Source: Geobacter sp.
GTDB lineage: Bacteria > Desulfobacterota > Desulfuromonadia > Geobacterales > Geobacteraceae
DNA: 64,000 nt
Assembly: GCA_003490025.1 (NCBI GenBank)
Contig: DNJC01000115.1
Coordinates: 6,424-70,423, forward strand
Reading direction: 5' to 3'
Shown here: positions 8,771 to 18,059 of the stretch, in pieces
Numbering within the stretch: position 1 is the first letter of the stretch
Layout: each line of letters opens with the position of its first letter
Translations under genes and position numbers: made by a program
The notes under the pieces: generated by a model
The model's input: only the letters and a program-made list of their open reading frames with translations
The model's database searches: none
Told to the model about the DNA's origin: nothing

Positions 8771-10255
8771 ATGTCTTTCACATCGCAACCGGCGGAGCCC
8801 GGGGAATTCCCCTCGGCCCGCCTGACCAAATGGGCCCTGATCGCCTTCTTTCTCTATTTCGGCCTCCGGCTCGCTTTCTACGCGCTCACCATAGCCCCTT
8901 CCGTCCCGCCCGACGAGGTCACCCACTTCGCGCTTAGCCGCATCTTCTCCAGGGTGCTCCTTTTGCCGGTGGACTCCCCGGAAACGTACCAGTACGGGTT
9001 GGTGAGCCACACCCCCTGGCTCTACTACTGGCTCATGGGGAAGGTCATGCCGCTGAACTTCTCCGGCCTGCCGGACCTGACCTTCCTGCGCCTTTGCAAC
9101 ATCCCGTTCGCCCTCGGGACCGTTTACTTCGCCTGGAGAACGCTGCGGCTGCTGACCGAGGACCGGCTCACGCAGCTCCTGCTGGTGATCCTGATGACCA
9201 ACACCATCATGTTCACCTTCCTCGGCGCCTCGGTCTCCTACGACAATCTGGCGAACCTGCTGGCGGCCGCAGCCATCTACTATCTTTTCGCCTTCTTCGT
9301 GAAGAGGGACGGATCCCTGCTGGCCGCCTCCCTCTTGTGCCAGTTGGCCGGTTGTCTCACCAAGACGAACCTGCTGCCGCTGGCGCTCCTGCTAAGCCTG
9401 GTGCTGCTGGCCAACGAGCGCCGCAACCTCGGAAGGCTCCCGGGGGGGATGGCGGCGTTTTTTCGGGGCGCGCCGGCCAAGGCGGGACTGGCCCTTCTGG
9501 CGATCGTGGTCGCCTTCGCGCTGAACGCGCAACTCTACGGCGGCAACTACCTGAAGTACAGGAACATCTCCCCCGAAATGGGGGACGTCCTTTCCACGGA
9601 AGCCGCCCTCAAATACCGGACCCAGGCGCGGAATATAATTTTCGCCATGTTCAAGGAGGGGAAGGTTACCAAGGGAAAGGCGCTGGAGATGACCTCGGGC
9701 ATAACGCACGAAGGGGACCGGGGCACCGTCGTCGCGCTCATCGAGGAGTACGACTACCAGAAGCGGAACCAGATCGAACCCTTTTCTCCGCTCGAGTACA
9801 TCCCGATCTGGATCGAGACCATGTGCACGGGGGTCTTCGGGATCTTCGCGCATAAGGCGCTGCCGGCGAGCGGGACAAAGGTCCTTGTCTTCCTCTCGCT
9901 CATCGTCGTTTCCGTGATCGGTTTCGCAAGGGAGTGGCGTCCCCGGGAGGACGGCTGGCTGGCGGGGTATCTGGCGCTGGTGGCGGGGTGCTACGGGGTG
10001 TTCCTCATGTACTTCGTGAACTACCGGACTTACCTCGACTTCTACTCCACCTGGCTCTCGCTGCAGGGGCGCTATATCTTCCCGGTCCTGGCGCCGGCCT
10101 GGATACTTTGCAGCATCTACCTGCTGCGCCTTGTCCGGGGAAGGTCGATGCGTCTGGCGCTCTTCGCGGCGGCGGCGCTCATCTTCATCTGCTCCGACTT
10201 CCCTTACTTCATCACCCACGTCAATTCCGGCTGGTTCGCCTGGCCGCGCGGTTGA
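8771..10255 (+). CDS. Polytopic membrane glycosyltransferase-like protein
   Basis: The start at 8771 follows AAGGAAAC and gives 494 residues with about ten transmembrane segments. The first periplasmic loop contains PPDEVTHFALSR, matching the acidic catalytic loop of GT-C enzymes such as ArnT/PMT-like proteins and DUF2142 members. A large soluble loop lies around residues 270-350. The gene is convergent with the minus-strand block and overlaps the GT2 gene at 10221-11204 by 35 bp at the 3' end. It probably belongs to the same envelope glycan pathway. Donor and acceptor cannot be read from sequence. Confidence 0.6.
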   Translation: MSFTSQPAEPGEFPSARLTKWALIAFFLYFGLRLAFYALTIAPSVPPDEVTHFALSRIFSRVLLLPVDSPETYQYGLVSHTPWLYYWLMGKVMPLNFSGLPDLTFLRLCNIPFALGTVYFAWRTLRLLTEDRLTQLLLVILMTNTIMFTFLGASVSYDNLANLLAAAAIYYLFAFFVKRDGSLLAASLLCQLAGCLTKTNLLPLALLLSLVLLANERRNLGRLPGGMAAFFRGAPAKAGLALLAIVVAFALNAQLYGGNYLKYRNISPEMGDVLSTEAALKYRTQARNIIFAMFKEGKVTKGKALEMTSGITHEGDRGTVVALIEEYDYQKRNQIEPFSPLEYIPIWIETMCTGVFGIFAHKALPASGTKVLVFLSLIVVSVIGFAREWRPREDGWLAGYLALVAGCYGVFLMYFVNYRTYLDFYSTWLSLQGRYIFPVLAPAWILCSIYLLRLVRGRSMRLALFAAAALIFICSDFPYFITHVNSGWFAWPRG

Positions 10256-11204
10256 GGGCGCGGTCCGCGGTGATCTCCATCTTCCTCATCCGGTACTGGA
10301 CGTCCTCCATGAGGCGCCGGTTCACGGCGAGGAGATCGGCCAGAAACGCGGTGAGCATGGTCTGGAAACCCACCCCCAGCATGATGGAGGCAAGGATCAA
10401 CGACTGGATGTGACCCGCCCCCCCCTCGGTGACGTAGTAGTACAGAAACCGCATCCCCGCCAGAAGCCCCACGCTGAACAGGCTCGCCCCCAGCGCCATG
10501 AAGAACCTGAACGCCTTGTAGACCACGAAGATCCGGACGATGGTGACCACGGACTTGCGCACGTAGGACGGTATGCTCTTCACCAGGCGCGAGGGGCGCA
10601 GCTTGTGGTTCACCCTGATCGGCACCGAGGTGATGGCGAGGTTCTTCTGCCCCGCCTGGATGATGGTCTCCAGCGTGTAGGTGTACTCGTTGAAGACGTT
10701 GAGCCTCATGGCCGCTTCCCGGCTCATCGCCCTGAAACCGCTCGGGGCGTCGGGAACGCTGGTCTTGCTCACCACCCTGACCACGGCTGAGCCTAGCTTT
10801 TGCAGCGCCTTCTTGACCGTCGAAAAGGAGTCGATGCCGTCTATCGGGCGCTGTCCCACCACGATGTCCGCCTTGCCGTCCAGGATGGGGGCGGTCAAGA
10901 GCGGTATGTCGGCGGCCACGTACTGGTTGTCCGCGTCCGTGTTCACTATCACGTCCGCACCCAGCTTCAGGGAAGCGTCCAGCCCCGCCAGGAACCCCTT
11001 GGCGAGCCCCTGGTTCTTGGTGAAGGTGACGACGTGGTCGACGCCGCAGTCGCGGGCGACCTCCGCGGTGCCGTCGCTGCTGCCGTCGTCTATCACCAGC
11101 CACTCCACGCTGCTGAACCCGGGCACCTGGCGCGGGAGGTCCTTCAGCGTGACGGGGAGCGACTCGGCCTCGTTGTAGCATGGTATCTGGATGATTAATT
11201 TCAT
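10221..11204 (-). CDS. Glycosyltransferase family 2, DPM1-like with C-terminal membrane anchor
   Basis: The 327-residue product starts with the GT2 fold (IIQIPCYNEAESL, VIDDGSSDGTAE, and the DXD-like NTDADNQY), typical of polyprenyl-phosphate hexose synthases. After residue ~235 there are two transmembrane helices and a basic tail. Enzymes of this type make the lipid-linked sugar that GT-C enzymes use, which fits the adjacent GT39- and TMTC-like genes. The start overlaps the stop of the upstream gene (ATGA), and the gene lies last in the minus-strand operon 12817-10221. Confidence 0.85.
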   Translation of the reverse strand: MKLIIQIPCYNEAESLPVTLKDLPRQVPGFSSVEWLVIDDGSSDGTAEVARDCGVDHVVTFTKNQGLAKGFLAGLDASLKLGADVIVNTDADNQYVAADIPLLTAPILDGKADIVVGQRPIDGIDSFSTVKKALQKLGSAVVRVVSKTSVPDAPSGFRAMSREAAMRLNVFNEYTYTLETIIQAGQKNLAITSVPIRVNHKLRPSRLVKSIPSYVRKSVVTIVRIFVVYKAFRFFMALGASLFSVGLLAGMRFLYYYVTEGGAGHIQSLILASIMLGVGFQTMLTAFLADLLAVNRRLMEDVQYRMRKMEITADRALNRAARRTSRN

Positions 11205-12817
11205 GCCCCGCCCTTGCGTTTGTAGATGTTCAGGTACGCGTGCGACACAGGCGTGTATCCCCGTGCGGCGCCGTCCCAGAGATAACGCGTGGTGAAGGAG
11301 TCGACGATGTCCGTCACCCCGACAAGTTCGTAGCCGCTTTTCAGGTACCGCTCCCGCCATTCCTGCACCGGCCCCTTGGGCGCCGGTCCCGCCAGCCATG
11401 ACTTCGCCACGTGGACGTCCACCACGTAGGCGGGCCGCGCCTTCTCTATCTCGGCGATCATCTGTTCCTGCATCCGGACGGCGTGCGGCTGCTCTTCCAT
11501 GAGGCCGTACATGTAGATGTGCCCCGTGGCGGAGAGCCGTTCGGCATAGAAGTAGATCTGCGGCTCGGATCCCAGGACGGCGATCCGGTCCTCGGGCTTC
11601 GTGTGCTCCTTGAGGTAGCGCGCCACCTGGACCGATTCGGGAAAAGGGTTGTCGGCATACGCCAGCCGGCTCACCTGCTGCGGGTCGAGCTTGAAGAGAT
11701 ACTCCTTTTCCTGGAACGCGTTGTAGAGCACCCCGGCAAGGACCAGCAGGACCGGGATCGCCTGCTGCATCGGGAGGGTGCGCCCGCTTCGCGAAAGCCG
11801 CGACAACGCCGCGGTTGCGCCCGCTGCGGCCGAAAGGGCGACGGCGGGGAGGAGCATGACGAAGTAGTGCTCCCTGAAGTAGAGACCGGGGCAGATGGCG
11901 AGGAAGGAGAAGAGCATGAAACCCAGGAGGAACTTCCTGTCTCCGCAGTGAAACTCCTGCCCCAGCACCAGCAGGCTTCCGGCGGCGGCAAGGAGCCAGA
12001 ACGGAAACTGCAGCAGCAGCATGGGCCAGAACGAGTAGGTGAAGTTGCGAAAGCCCCTGCCGAAGCCTGTCTCCGATACGTAGGCGCTCGGGTACTGCAC
12101 GGTCCAGAACCAGAAGTTCCCAAGAGCCCCTCCCTTCGCCATGACCAGCAGTATCAGCAGGTAGGGAAGCGCGGCGAAGATCATGAAAAGCGGGAGAGAC
12201 TTCAGCAGGAAGCGCTTCACCTCGGCCCGGCTCCAGTCGCGCCACACGAGGTAAATGAAGGCAAAGCCGATCATCGCCACCGCATGCTGCTTCATGGTGA
12301 AGGCGAGGCCGAAGCAAAGCCCCGAGGCGGAGACGGCGGCGAGGCTGAGACGTTCGGTCCCCAGAAGCAGCAGCAGGAAGCCCGCCAGGGCGAACAGGAC
12401 CACGAAATGCGTGGCGTGGGCGTGGGCGCCGTAGACTCCCAGGCTGAGCGACAGCACCGCGTAGCTCGCGGCGGAAAGTGCTGCGGTAGCCGGGTCGAAG
12501 AGGCGCCTCCCCAGCAGGAATACCAGGAGGACGCAGGCCAGGTTCGCCAGCAGCAGGCCGAGGTGAATCCCCGCGACGCTCTGGCCGAAAACGGAGATGA
12601 AGAGGGCGTACACGACGCCGACGCCGGGGAGCTTCATGGTGTAGGCATGGGTGAAGGGTGAGATCCCCTTCAAAAGGAGCTGCCCGATGTAGGCGAACTC
12701 CCCCTCGTCCCGCTCCAGGGGGACCGAGAGGAGCCTGAAACGCACGACGAGCACCAGCGCCAGGACGACGCCCAGTGCGAGGTAACTCAACGGTTTGGAA
12801 GGGGTTTTGGTATTCAC
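11201..12817 (-). CDS. GT39-family (ArnT/PMT-like) membrane glycosyltransferase
   Basis: A 538-residue polytopic protein starting at GTG 12817. The first periplasmic loop has LERDEGEFAYIGQLLLKG, the classical catalytic D/E motif of GT39/PMT_2 enzymes, followed by HAYTMKLPGV. The C-terminal ~150 residues form a soluble periplasmic domain. These enzymes transfer sugars from polyprenyl phosphate to lipids or proteins outside the membrane. It directly abuts the TMTC-like gene upstream, whose TAA ends at 12818, and is translationally coupled to the GT2 gene downstream. The three form a plausible donor-synthesis and transfer unit. Confidence 0.85.
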   Translation of the reverse strand: MNTKTPSKPLSYLALGVVLALVLVVRFRLLSVPLERDEGEFAYIGQLLLKGISPFTHAYTMKLPGVGVVYALFISVFGQSVAGIHLGLLLANLACVLLVFLLGRRLFDPATAALSAASYAVLSLSLGVYGAHAHATHFVVLFALAGFLLLLLGTERLSLAAVSASGLCFGLAFTMKQHAVAMIGFAFIYLVWRDWSRAEVKRFLLKSLPLFMIFAALPYLLILLVMAKGGALGNFWFWTVQYPSAYVSETGFGRGFRNFTYSFWPMLLLQFPFWLLAAAGSLLVLGQEFHCGDRKFLLGFMLFSFLAICPGLYFREHYFVMLLPAVALSAAAGATAALSRLSRSGRTLPMQQAIPVLLVLAGVLYNAFQEKEYLFKLDPQQVSRLAYADNPFPESVQVARYLKEHTKPEDRIAVLGSEPQIYFYAERLSATGHIYMYGLMEEQPHAVRMQEQMIAEIEKARPAYVVDVHVAKSWLAGPAPKGPVQEWRERYLKSGYELVGVTDIVDSFTTRYLWDGAARGYTPVSHAYLNIYKRKGGA

Positions 12818-14623
12818 TTATCGCGCCTTCCGGTCCAGCTCCTTGAACCGACCCAGGGCGCTCTTCGCCTCTTCCTTCTTGCCGATCGCGTCCAGGGTTA
12901 GGGAGAGCCTGTAATACGGTTGAGGGTTGTCCGGTTCCAGCCGTATCGCCTTGTTGAAGTAATGCAGGGCGATGGCGTGCCTCCCCCCTTGCTCGGAGAG
13001 CGTCCCCATGCCGAGGAGCGCCGGAACGAAGTTCGGGTTGTAGCCGAGGGCGCCGTAGAAGAGTCGCTGGGCCTTGTGCAGGTTCTTGCGGGCCATCTCC
13101 TCCTCACCCTTGCGCGTCGCCGACTCCGCCTTCTGCTGCAGCGCCTCGAATATGCCGGGGACGAGCGCCGTGGCGCGGTCGCGGTGCGACTTCGCCGCCG
13201 GGGCGTTGCCGAGGTACTCGTTGATCCTGCCGGAAATCACGTACGGCTCGGGATCGTCGGGGGCGAGCGCGATCGCCTTCCCCAGCGCGGAGAGCGCCAG
13301 GTCGGGCCGTTCCAGCTCGAGGAGCGTCAGGGCGTTGGAGCCGAGTATCTTGGGACTGAGATCCTTCTTGTCATGCGCCAGCGCGAGGTATTTGCCCGCC
13401 GCCTGGAAATCGTCCTGGTTGTAGTAGGCGTAGCCGAGGTTCTGGTAGCCGACGCACATGAGCGGTGCGTCCTTGATCACCTGGGTGAAGAGCGACACGT
13501 CGTCCTTCCAGTAGGCGTTGCGCTGTACGTTCACCGCCGCGAAGACGACGCAGACGACAGCCACCACGGCGATGGCGAACTCCTTTTTGATCAATAAAGC
13601 GCAGTAGGCCAGGGCGAGCGCGAAGCCGAAGAGTGCGAAATAGGCGTAGCGGTCCGCCATCATGGCCGTGCCGAGCGGTAAGATGTTGGTCACCGGGAGG
13701 AGGAAGAGCAGGAACATGAAGACGGAGAAGAGGATCTCCCGCCGCTTCCTGAACACCAGCGCGATCCCGATGAGGGCCAGTATCACGGCGGTGTTGATGC
13801 CGAAGGAGGTCCAGGTGACCTGGTTGTTCACGTCGTACATGGTCTGAACGCCGAAGGGGTACAGCATGAGCTTCAGATAGCCGACGATGGTCTGCGGCAC
13901 GATCCAGAAGTTGTCCGCGAAGTTGGCCGCCTTCAGGAGGTTCCCGTTGGAGGCGACCGAGTGGGAGCGGAGCGCCAGGTACCCGGCGGTGACCAGCGGG
14001 TAGGGGAGGTACGACAGCCAGCGAGGTTTCTCCCTGTTCACGGTCAGATCGTAAAGGAGAAAGACGGCGGGCATGAGAAGCGCGAATTCCTTCGAGAATA
14101 TCGCCGGGATGAAGCAGGCAAGGGCGGCCGTCCTTCTCCCCTTGGCGTAGTAAAGAAGCGACAGCAGTGCGAAAAAGGCGCTGAGGAGCGTGTTCCGGCC
14201 GCCGGCGTGGAAGTTCACCGTCTCGGCGGTGATCGGGTGCAGGGCGAAGACGAGGGCGGCGGCAAAGGCGAGTTCTTCCCTCTTGAAAAGCGCCGCCAGG
14301 GCGCGATAGAAAACCAGGGCGACCAGGATGTGCAGGGCCAGGTTGGTGACGTTGAAGCCTACCGGGTTCGCTCCCCAGATGGCGCGGTCGATCGCGAAGG
14401 AGACGTAGGTCATCGGACGGTAGTAGCCGGTCGATCCCTCCGCTATGTCCTCCATGACGAAGAATTTCGGGATGTTCCCGAGGCTCTCCAGCGCGGGGTT
14501 GGAGGCTATGACCGGGTGGTCGTCCCAGACGAAGCCGTGGTTCAGCGTGTTGCCATAGACAACCAGAATGATGAGCGCGATGAAGAGAAAGCGAACGTTG
14601 ATGTTGTCCCGTATGTTGGTCAT
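12818..14623 (-). CDS. TMTC-like membrane glycosyltransferase with C-terminal TPRs (paralogue)
   Basis: Start at 14623 (MTNIRDN...) gives 601 residues. Residues 1-370 are polytopic with the TMTC motifs NHGFVWDD, YYRPMTYVSF and HPITAETVNFHAGGRN; residues ~375-601 contain five or six TPRs. It is a clear paralogue of 2731-4464, sharing most motifs and domain order. The two copies lie near opposite ends of the locus on opposite strands. It begins the minus-strand operon. A bacterial protein-glycosylation role is inferred from the eukaryotic family and is not shown by the sequence. Confidence 0.7.
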   Translation of the reverse strand: MTNIRDNINVRFLFIALIILVVYGNTLNHGFVWDDHPVIASNPALESLGNIPKFFVMEDIAEGSTGYYRPMTYVSFAIDRAIWGANPVGFNVTNLALHILVALVFYRALAALFKREELAFAAALVFALHPITAETVNFHAGGRNTLLSAFFALLSLLYYAKGRRTAALACFIPAIFSKEFALLMPAVFLLYDLTVNREKPRWLSYLPYPLVTAGYLALRSHSVASNGNLLKAANFADNFWIVPQTIVGYLKLMLYPFGVQTMYDVNNQVTWTSFGINTAVILALIGIALVFRKRREILFSVFMFLLFLLPVTNILPLGTAMMADRYAYFALFGFALALAYCALLIKKEFAIAVVAVVCVVFAAVNVQRNAYWKDDVSLFTQVIKDAPLMCVGYQNLGYAYYNQDDFQAAGKYLALAHDKKDLSPKILGSNALTLLELERPDLALSALGKAIALAPDDPEPYVISGRINEYLGNAPAAKSHRDRATALVPGIFEALQQKAESATRKGEEEMARKNLHKAQRLFYGALGYNPNFVPALLGMGTLSEQGGRHAIALHYFNKAIRLEPDNPQPYYRLSLTLDAIGKKEEAKSALGRFKELDRKAR

Positions 14624-14994
14624 TTTACCGGTGCATCCTGTCTGAATGATGTGTGGAGCGAGGCGCAGGGCGCAGTATCGCACAAAAGTGTGAACAGGTA
14701 AATAAAATCAGGCAGGTGGGACATCCTCCTCGCGCGCGGCGCACCTCTGCCTACCCTGAATTCTGTTGACGATTTCGGAAAGGAGGTGATATGCTCCGCC
14801 GCAGGATAAGCGGTATTCCTATCCATTTGAACACCTTAGCCACTGAACCCCTTTCAACTTCGAGCGTTGCGGAAGGCCTTTGCATGTGGCCCCCTCCCTC
14901 CACCCCGACCCCTCCCCTTGAAGGGGAGGAAGACTCACTACAGATGCCGGCTGCAGGCAAGCGCTAACGGCGAGAAAGACAAGGCAAACTAGAC
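14624..14994. other. Divergent intergenic region; possible small ORF
   Basis: A 371-bp gap between divergently transcribed genes. A TTGACG hexamer at 14766 and an AAGGAGGTGAT sequence at 14780-14790, the full complement of the 16S anti-Shine-Dalgarno tail, precede a 58-codon ORF (14791-14967). The ATG touches the SD with only four nt of spacing. The ORF's second half is the C/G-rich repeat CACCCCGACCCCTCCCC, so I do not call it a gene. Confidence 0.4.
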
Positions 14995-15831
14995 ATGTCC
15001 AACTGGGAAACCATCTTATTCTGGATCACGCTGGTGATCTACTCCCTTGTCTGCGGCGGGTTCATCTACTCCATCGTCTTCAAGAACCCGCGTGCGCTTC
15101 CCAAACTCTCCGCCCTTTTGCGGGTCGGTTTCCTGCTCCACTCCGCCACCATCGCCGCGCGTTTCGCCGCCACCGGGCACCTACCCTGGTCCGGGGACTA
15201 CGAGTATGCGCTGATGGGTGGCTGGTTCATCATCGGGGCGACCGTCCTCATCGGATGGCGCAACGCCGCGCTGCAGCCTTTGGCCGCAGCCACGGTCCCG
15301 CTGGTGGTGGTCATGATGGGATACGGCGTGATGCGCAATCCGTCGCTCACCCCGATGGCCGCGAGCCTGAAGACCGGCTGGCTCTACATCCACGTCTACT
15401 TCGCCTGGCTTGCCTTCTGCTCCTACACGCTGGCCATGGCCGCGGGTGTACTGTACCTGCTCAAGCGCAAGAACCAGCAGGCGGGGGGCGGGAACCCCGT
15501 GTACGACAAGTTCCCGAGCCTTGAGCGGCTGGACGAGCTGATGTTCCGCTACGTCGTGTTCGGCTTCATAACCGATTCCATCATGCTGGTGGCCGGTTCC
15601 ATCTGGGCCGAGGGGCTTTGGGGGAGCTACTGGAACTGGGATCCGGTGGAGACCTGGTCCCTCATCTCCTACCTGGTGTACGGGATCGCCATCCACCTGC
15701 GTGTCACCATGGGGTGGCGTGACGCGCGGCAGGCGTGGCTGGTGATCATCGCTCTCAGCACCGTTCTCATCTCGTTCTTCGGCGTGACCTTCGTGGTCAA
15801 CTCCAGCCTCCACGTCTTCCAGGTGAGGTGA
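14995..15831 (+). CDS. CcsA/ResC-like cytochrome c assembly membrane protein
   Basis: A 278-residue protein with about eight transmembrane helices and the tryptophan-rich signature WGSYWNWDPVETWSLI near residue 205, which defines the heme-handling WWD domain of CcsA/CcmC/CcmF proteins. Conserved histidines flank it (HSATIAARF early, HLRVTMGW late). The family presents heme for covalent attachment to c-type cytochromes in the periplasm, which fits an organism with multiheme cytochromes such as the one at 35538-36191. No CcsB/ResB partner is adjacent. Downstream lie a heptamer repeat tract and an HsmA-like gene. Confidence 0.85.
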   Translation: MSNWETILFWITLVIYSLVCGGFIYSIVFKNPRALPKLSALLRVGFLLHSATIAARFAATGHLPWSGDYEYALMGGWFIIGATVLIGWRNAALQPLAAATVPLVVVMMGYGVMRNPSLTPMAASLKTGWLYIHVYFAWLAFCSYTLAMAAGVLYLLKRKNQQAGGGNPVYDKFPSLERLDELMFRYVVFGFITDSIMLVAGSIWAEGLWGSYWNWDPVETWSLISYLVYGIAIHLRVTMGWRDARQAWLVIIALSTVLISFFGVTFVVNSSLHVFQVR

Positions 15832-15846
15832 TAGAAGCCGTTCAGT

Positions 15847-15969
15847 GTTCAACGTTCAAGGTTCAAAGTTAAAGAACAGCCTTTAACAACGTAGAACGTA
15901 GAACATAGAACGTAGAACATTTTTTAGTGGTTGCGTTGAACGTTGAACGTTGAACGTTGAACGTTGAAC
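15847..15969. repeat. Heptanucleotide tandem repeat tract
   Basis: A tract of GAACGTA-type units (GAACGTAGAACATAGAACGTAGAAC) is followed by about five GTTGAAC units, and preceded by inverted versions (GTTCAACGTTCAAGGTTC). The halves could pair. A second tract at 21919-21950 lies beside the paralogous HsmA-like gene. Confidence 0.85.
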
Positions 15970-15996
15970 AGCCTTCCGGCTTTTAGGGGTTAAGAG

Positions 15997-16377
15997 ATGT
16001 TGTTGCAAGCGGTCATCTGGATGAACCTGGCGCTGATCTTCTACACCTGGGCCGTCTTCAGCGGCAGGAAGCAGGGGCTGCACAAAAAGCACCTGGTCAT
16101 CTTCGGGGTCGGCCTGTTCTGCGATTACCTGGGGACGCACCAGATGAACCTTTTCGCCGCGGCCTATGGCAAGGCGCCGGAATGGCACAACATAACGGGT
16201 ATCGCCTCGCTCTCCGGGATGGCGTTCCACTTCCTCCTCGCCCTCATCGCGGCACTCGCCCACAAGACGGAGGCGGTGAACCGGGTCTTCCACCGGGTGA
16301 GCCTCAGCATCTACAGCTGCTGGCTGGTCGCCTTCTTCAGCGGCGCGATTTCAGGCATGATGCGGATGAAAGGGTAG
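15997..16377 (+). CDS. HsmA-like four-helix membrane protein (copy 1)
   Basis: A 126-residue protein with four predicted transmembrane helices. It matches the small HsmA/TIGR03987-type family from memory: NLALIFYTWAVFS, HLVIFGVGLFCDYLGTHQM, ITGIASLSGMAFHFL and a final SCWLVAFFSGAISGM. No function is established to my knowledge; conserved His residues sit near the membrane faces. The start follows AGGGGTTAAGAG. It lies 9 bp before the radical SAM gene and is probably co-expressed with it. A paralogue (21963-22340) lies next to the second radical SAM gene. Confidence 0.7.
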   Translation: MLLQAVIWMNLALIFYTWAVFSGRKQGLHKKHLVIFGVGLFCDYLGTHQMNLFAAAYGKAPEWHNITGIASLSGMAFHFLLALIAALAHKTEAVNRVFHRVSLSIYSCWLVAFFSGAISGMMRMKG

Positions 16378-16386
16378 GGGGGAGCC

Positions 16387-17838
16387 ATGAAGATAACCTT
16401 CGTCACACCTCCCTACCACAGCGGCATTCCCGAACTCGCCGGACGATGGCTCCCCCTCGGTTTCGTCTACCTTGCCGGCAGCGCCCGCAAGGCCGGGGTG
16501 ACGGCCGAGATTTACGACGCCATGGCCAAGGGGGACGGTTACCCCGAGATCGAGGCGCGCCTCAAGCACTCCCACCCCGACTACGTCGCCACAAGCGCCA
16601 TGACGGCGACCGTCAACGACGCGGTGAAGACGCTCCAGCTGGCTAAGCGGCTCGACCCGAAGACAGTCACCATCCTAGGCGGCATCCACCCGAGCTTCAT
16701 GTACCAGGAGATCCTCTCAAGCTGCGGCGAGATCGACTACATCGTCATAGGCGAAGGGGAGGTGACGCTGCGGGAATTGCTGGAGACCCTGGAGAGGGGA
16801 GGGAGCCCCGCCGCGGTCCCCGGGCTCGCCTTCCGAGAGAACGGCGAGGTGGTTACGACCGGAAAGCGGGCGCTGGTGCAGGATCTCGACGCGCTCCCGG
16901 CCGCATGGGACCTCGTGGAGTGGGAGCAGTACCAGTACTTCGTGATCGCCGATTCCCGCTTCGGCGCCGTCAGCACCTCGCGCGGCTGCGATCACGGCTG
17001 CAGCTTCTGCTCGCAGCAGGCGTTCTGGGAGAGGACCTGGCGCCCCCGCGATCCGCAGGCGGTAGCCGACGAGATGGAACACCTCTACCGGACCTACCAG
17101 GTGAACGTCTTCCTGATCACCGACGAGTGCCCCAACCGGGACGCCGGGCGCTGGGAGGCGTTCCTCGACGCGCTGATCGCCAAGGATCTGCCGCTGCACC
17201 TGATCATGGAGACCCGGGTGACCGACCTGATCCGGGACCGGGAGATCGCCTGGAAGTACCGCAAGGCAGGGGTGGTCCACGTCTCCATCGGCATCGAGTC
17301 CGGCATCCAAAAGCGGCTGGACGAACTCCGCAAGGAAACCCGTACCGACGAGGTGAAGCAGGCGCTGGAGATCATCCACGGAAACGGCATGGTGAGCGAG
17401 GCGTCGTTTCTGGTCGGCTTCCCGGACGAGACGGTGGAGAGCATCAAGGAGACCCTGAAGACGGCCCAGCAGTACAACCCGGACAACGCCAACTTCTACC
17501 CGATCACCCCCTGGCCCTACTCGGAGCTGTACGAGGAGTTGAAGCCGCACATCACGGAATGGGACTACTCGAAGTACAACTACATCGAGTCGATCATGGA
17601 GCCGACCAGGATGAGCAAGCGTCAGCTCGACGTGGCCATAGTGGAGTGCTTCCGCAAGTTCTACATGGGGAAGATCTTCGAAGTGATGACCATGAAGGAC
17701 ACCTTCAGGCGCGGCTACATCATGCGGACCACCAAGCTGATCATGAGCAGCACCTTCATCATGAAAAAGCTCAGTGTCGGCGCCATCAACGCGATCCCCG
17801 CCAAGATCGACGAGGTGACCAACAAGCTGAAGGGATAG
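16387..17838 (+). CDS. B12-binding-domain radical SAM enzyme (copy 1)
   Basis: A 483-residue protein with an N-terminal cobalamin-binding-like Rossmann domain (1-150; VTPPYHSGIPE, GGIHPSFMYQEIL, IVIGEGE). A radical SAM barrel follows, with its CX3CX2C iron-sulfur motif at Cys201, Cys205 and Cys208. The DXHXXG cobalamin signature is absent, as in many BchE-like members. Enzymes of this class methylate or rearrange unactivated carbons, often in lipids or cofactors; the substrate here is unknown. It shares domain order and many motifs with 20321-21790. A GGGGGGAG ribosome-binding site precedes the start. Confidence 0.85.
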   Translation: MKITFVTPPYHSGIPELAGRWLPLGFVYLAGSARKAGVTAEIYDAMAKGDGYPEIEARLKHSHPDYVATSAMTATVNDAVKTLQLAKRLDPKTVTILGGIHPSFMYQEILSSCGEIDYIVIGEGEVTLRELLETLERGGSPAAVPGLAFRENGEVVTTGKRALVQDLDALPAAWDLVEWEQYQYFVIADSRFGAVSTSRGCDHGCSFCSQQAFWERTWRPRDPQAVADEMEHLYRTYQVNVFLITDECPNRDAGRWEAFLDALIAKDLPLHLIMETRVTDLIRDREIAWKYRKAGVVHVSIGIESGIQKRLDELRKETRTDEVKQALEIIHGNGMVSEASFLVGFPDETVESIKETLKTAQQYNPDNANFYPITPWPYSELYEELKPHITEWDYSKYNYIESIMEPTRMSKRQLDVAIVECFRKFYMGKIFEVMTMKDTFRRGYIMRTTKLIMSSTFIMKKLSVGAINAIPAKIDEVTNKLKG

Positions 17839-18059
17839 TCGTGGAGCGGTATTCCCGCCGAGTCGACACCCTCACCCCGACCCTCTCCCGGAGGGCGAGG
17901 GGGAGTTGCTGAGAGTTGAGAACGCAGACGGATTTGGGCAACCTGTAGGAGCGGCATTCCTGCCGCGATCTTTCGGTTCTTTTTGTGTATTTTGTGCCTT
18001 TTTGTGGCAATAGAGCTTTCGGTTTTTTGGTTTTGGTGTCTGCCGTTCAGGAGAAGAGG
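17839..18059. repeat. Dispersed repeats, including family 2 palindrome at 17945-17970
   Basis: Between the radical SAM and rhodanese genes lies a degenerate copy (17841-17863, GTGGAGCGGTATTCCCGCCG). It is followed by a CCCTCTCCCGGAGGGCGAGGG hairpin and an intact GTAGGAGCGGCATTCCTGCC family-2 element with internal stem GCGGCA/TGCCGC. The same family is found at 60508-60533 and, inverted, at 60638-60659. Confidence 0.75.

Noticed and set aside
15847..15969. Possible CRISPR array in the heptamer repeats
   Set aside because: The unit is 7 bp with no spacers and there are no cas genes; it is a simple tandem repeat.
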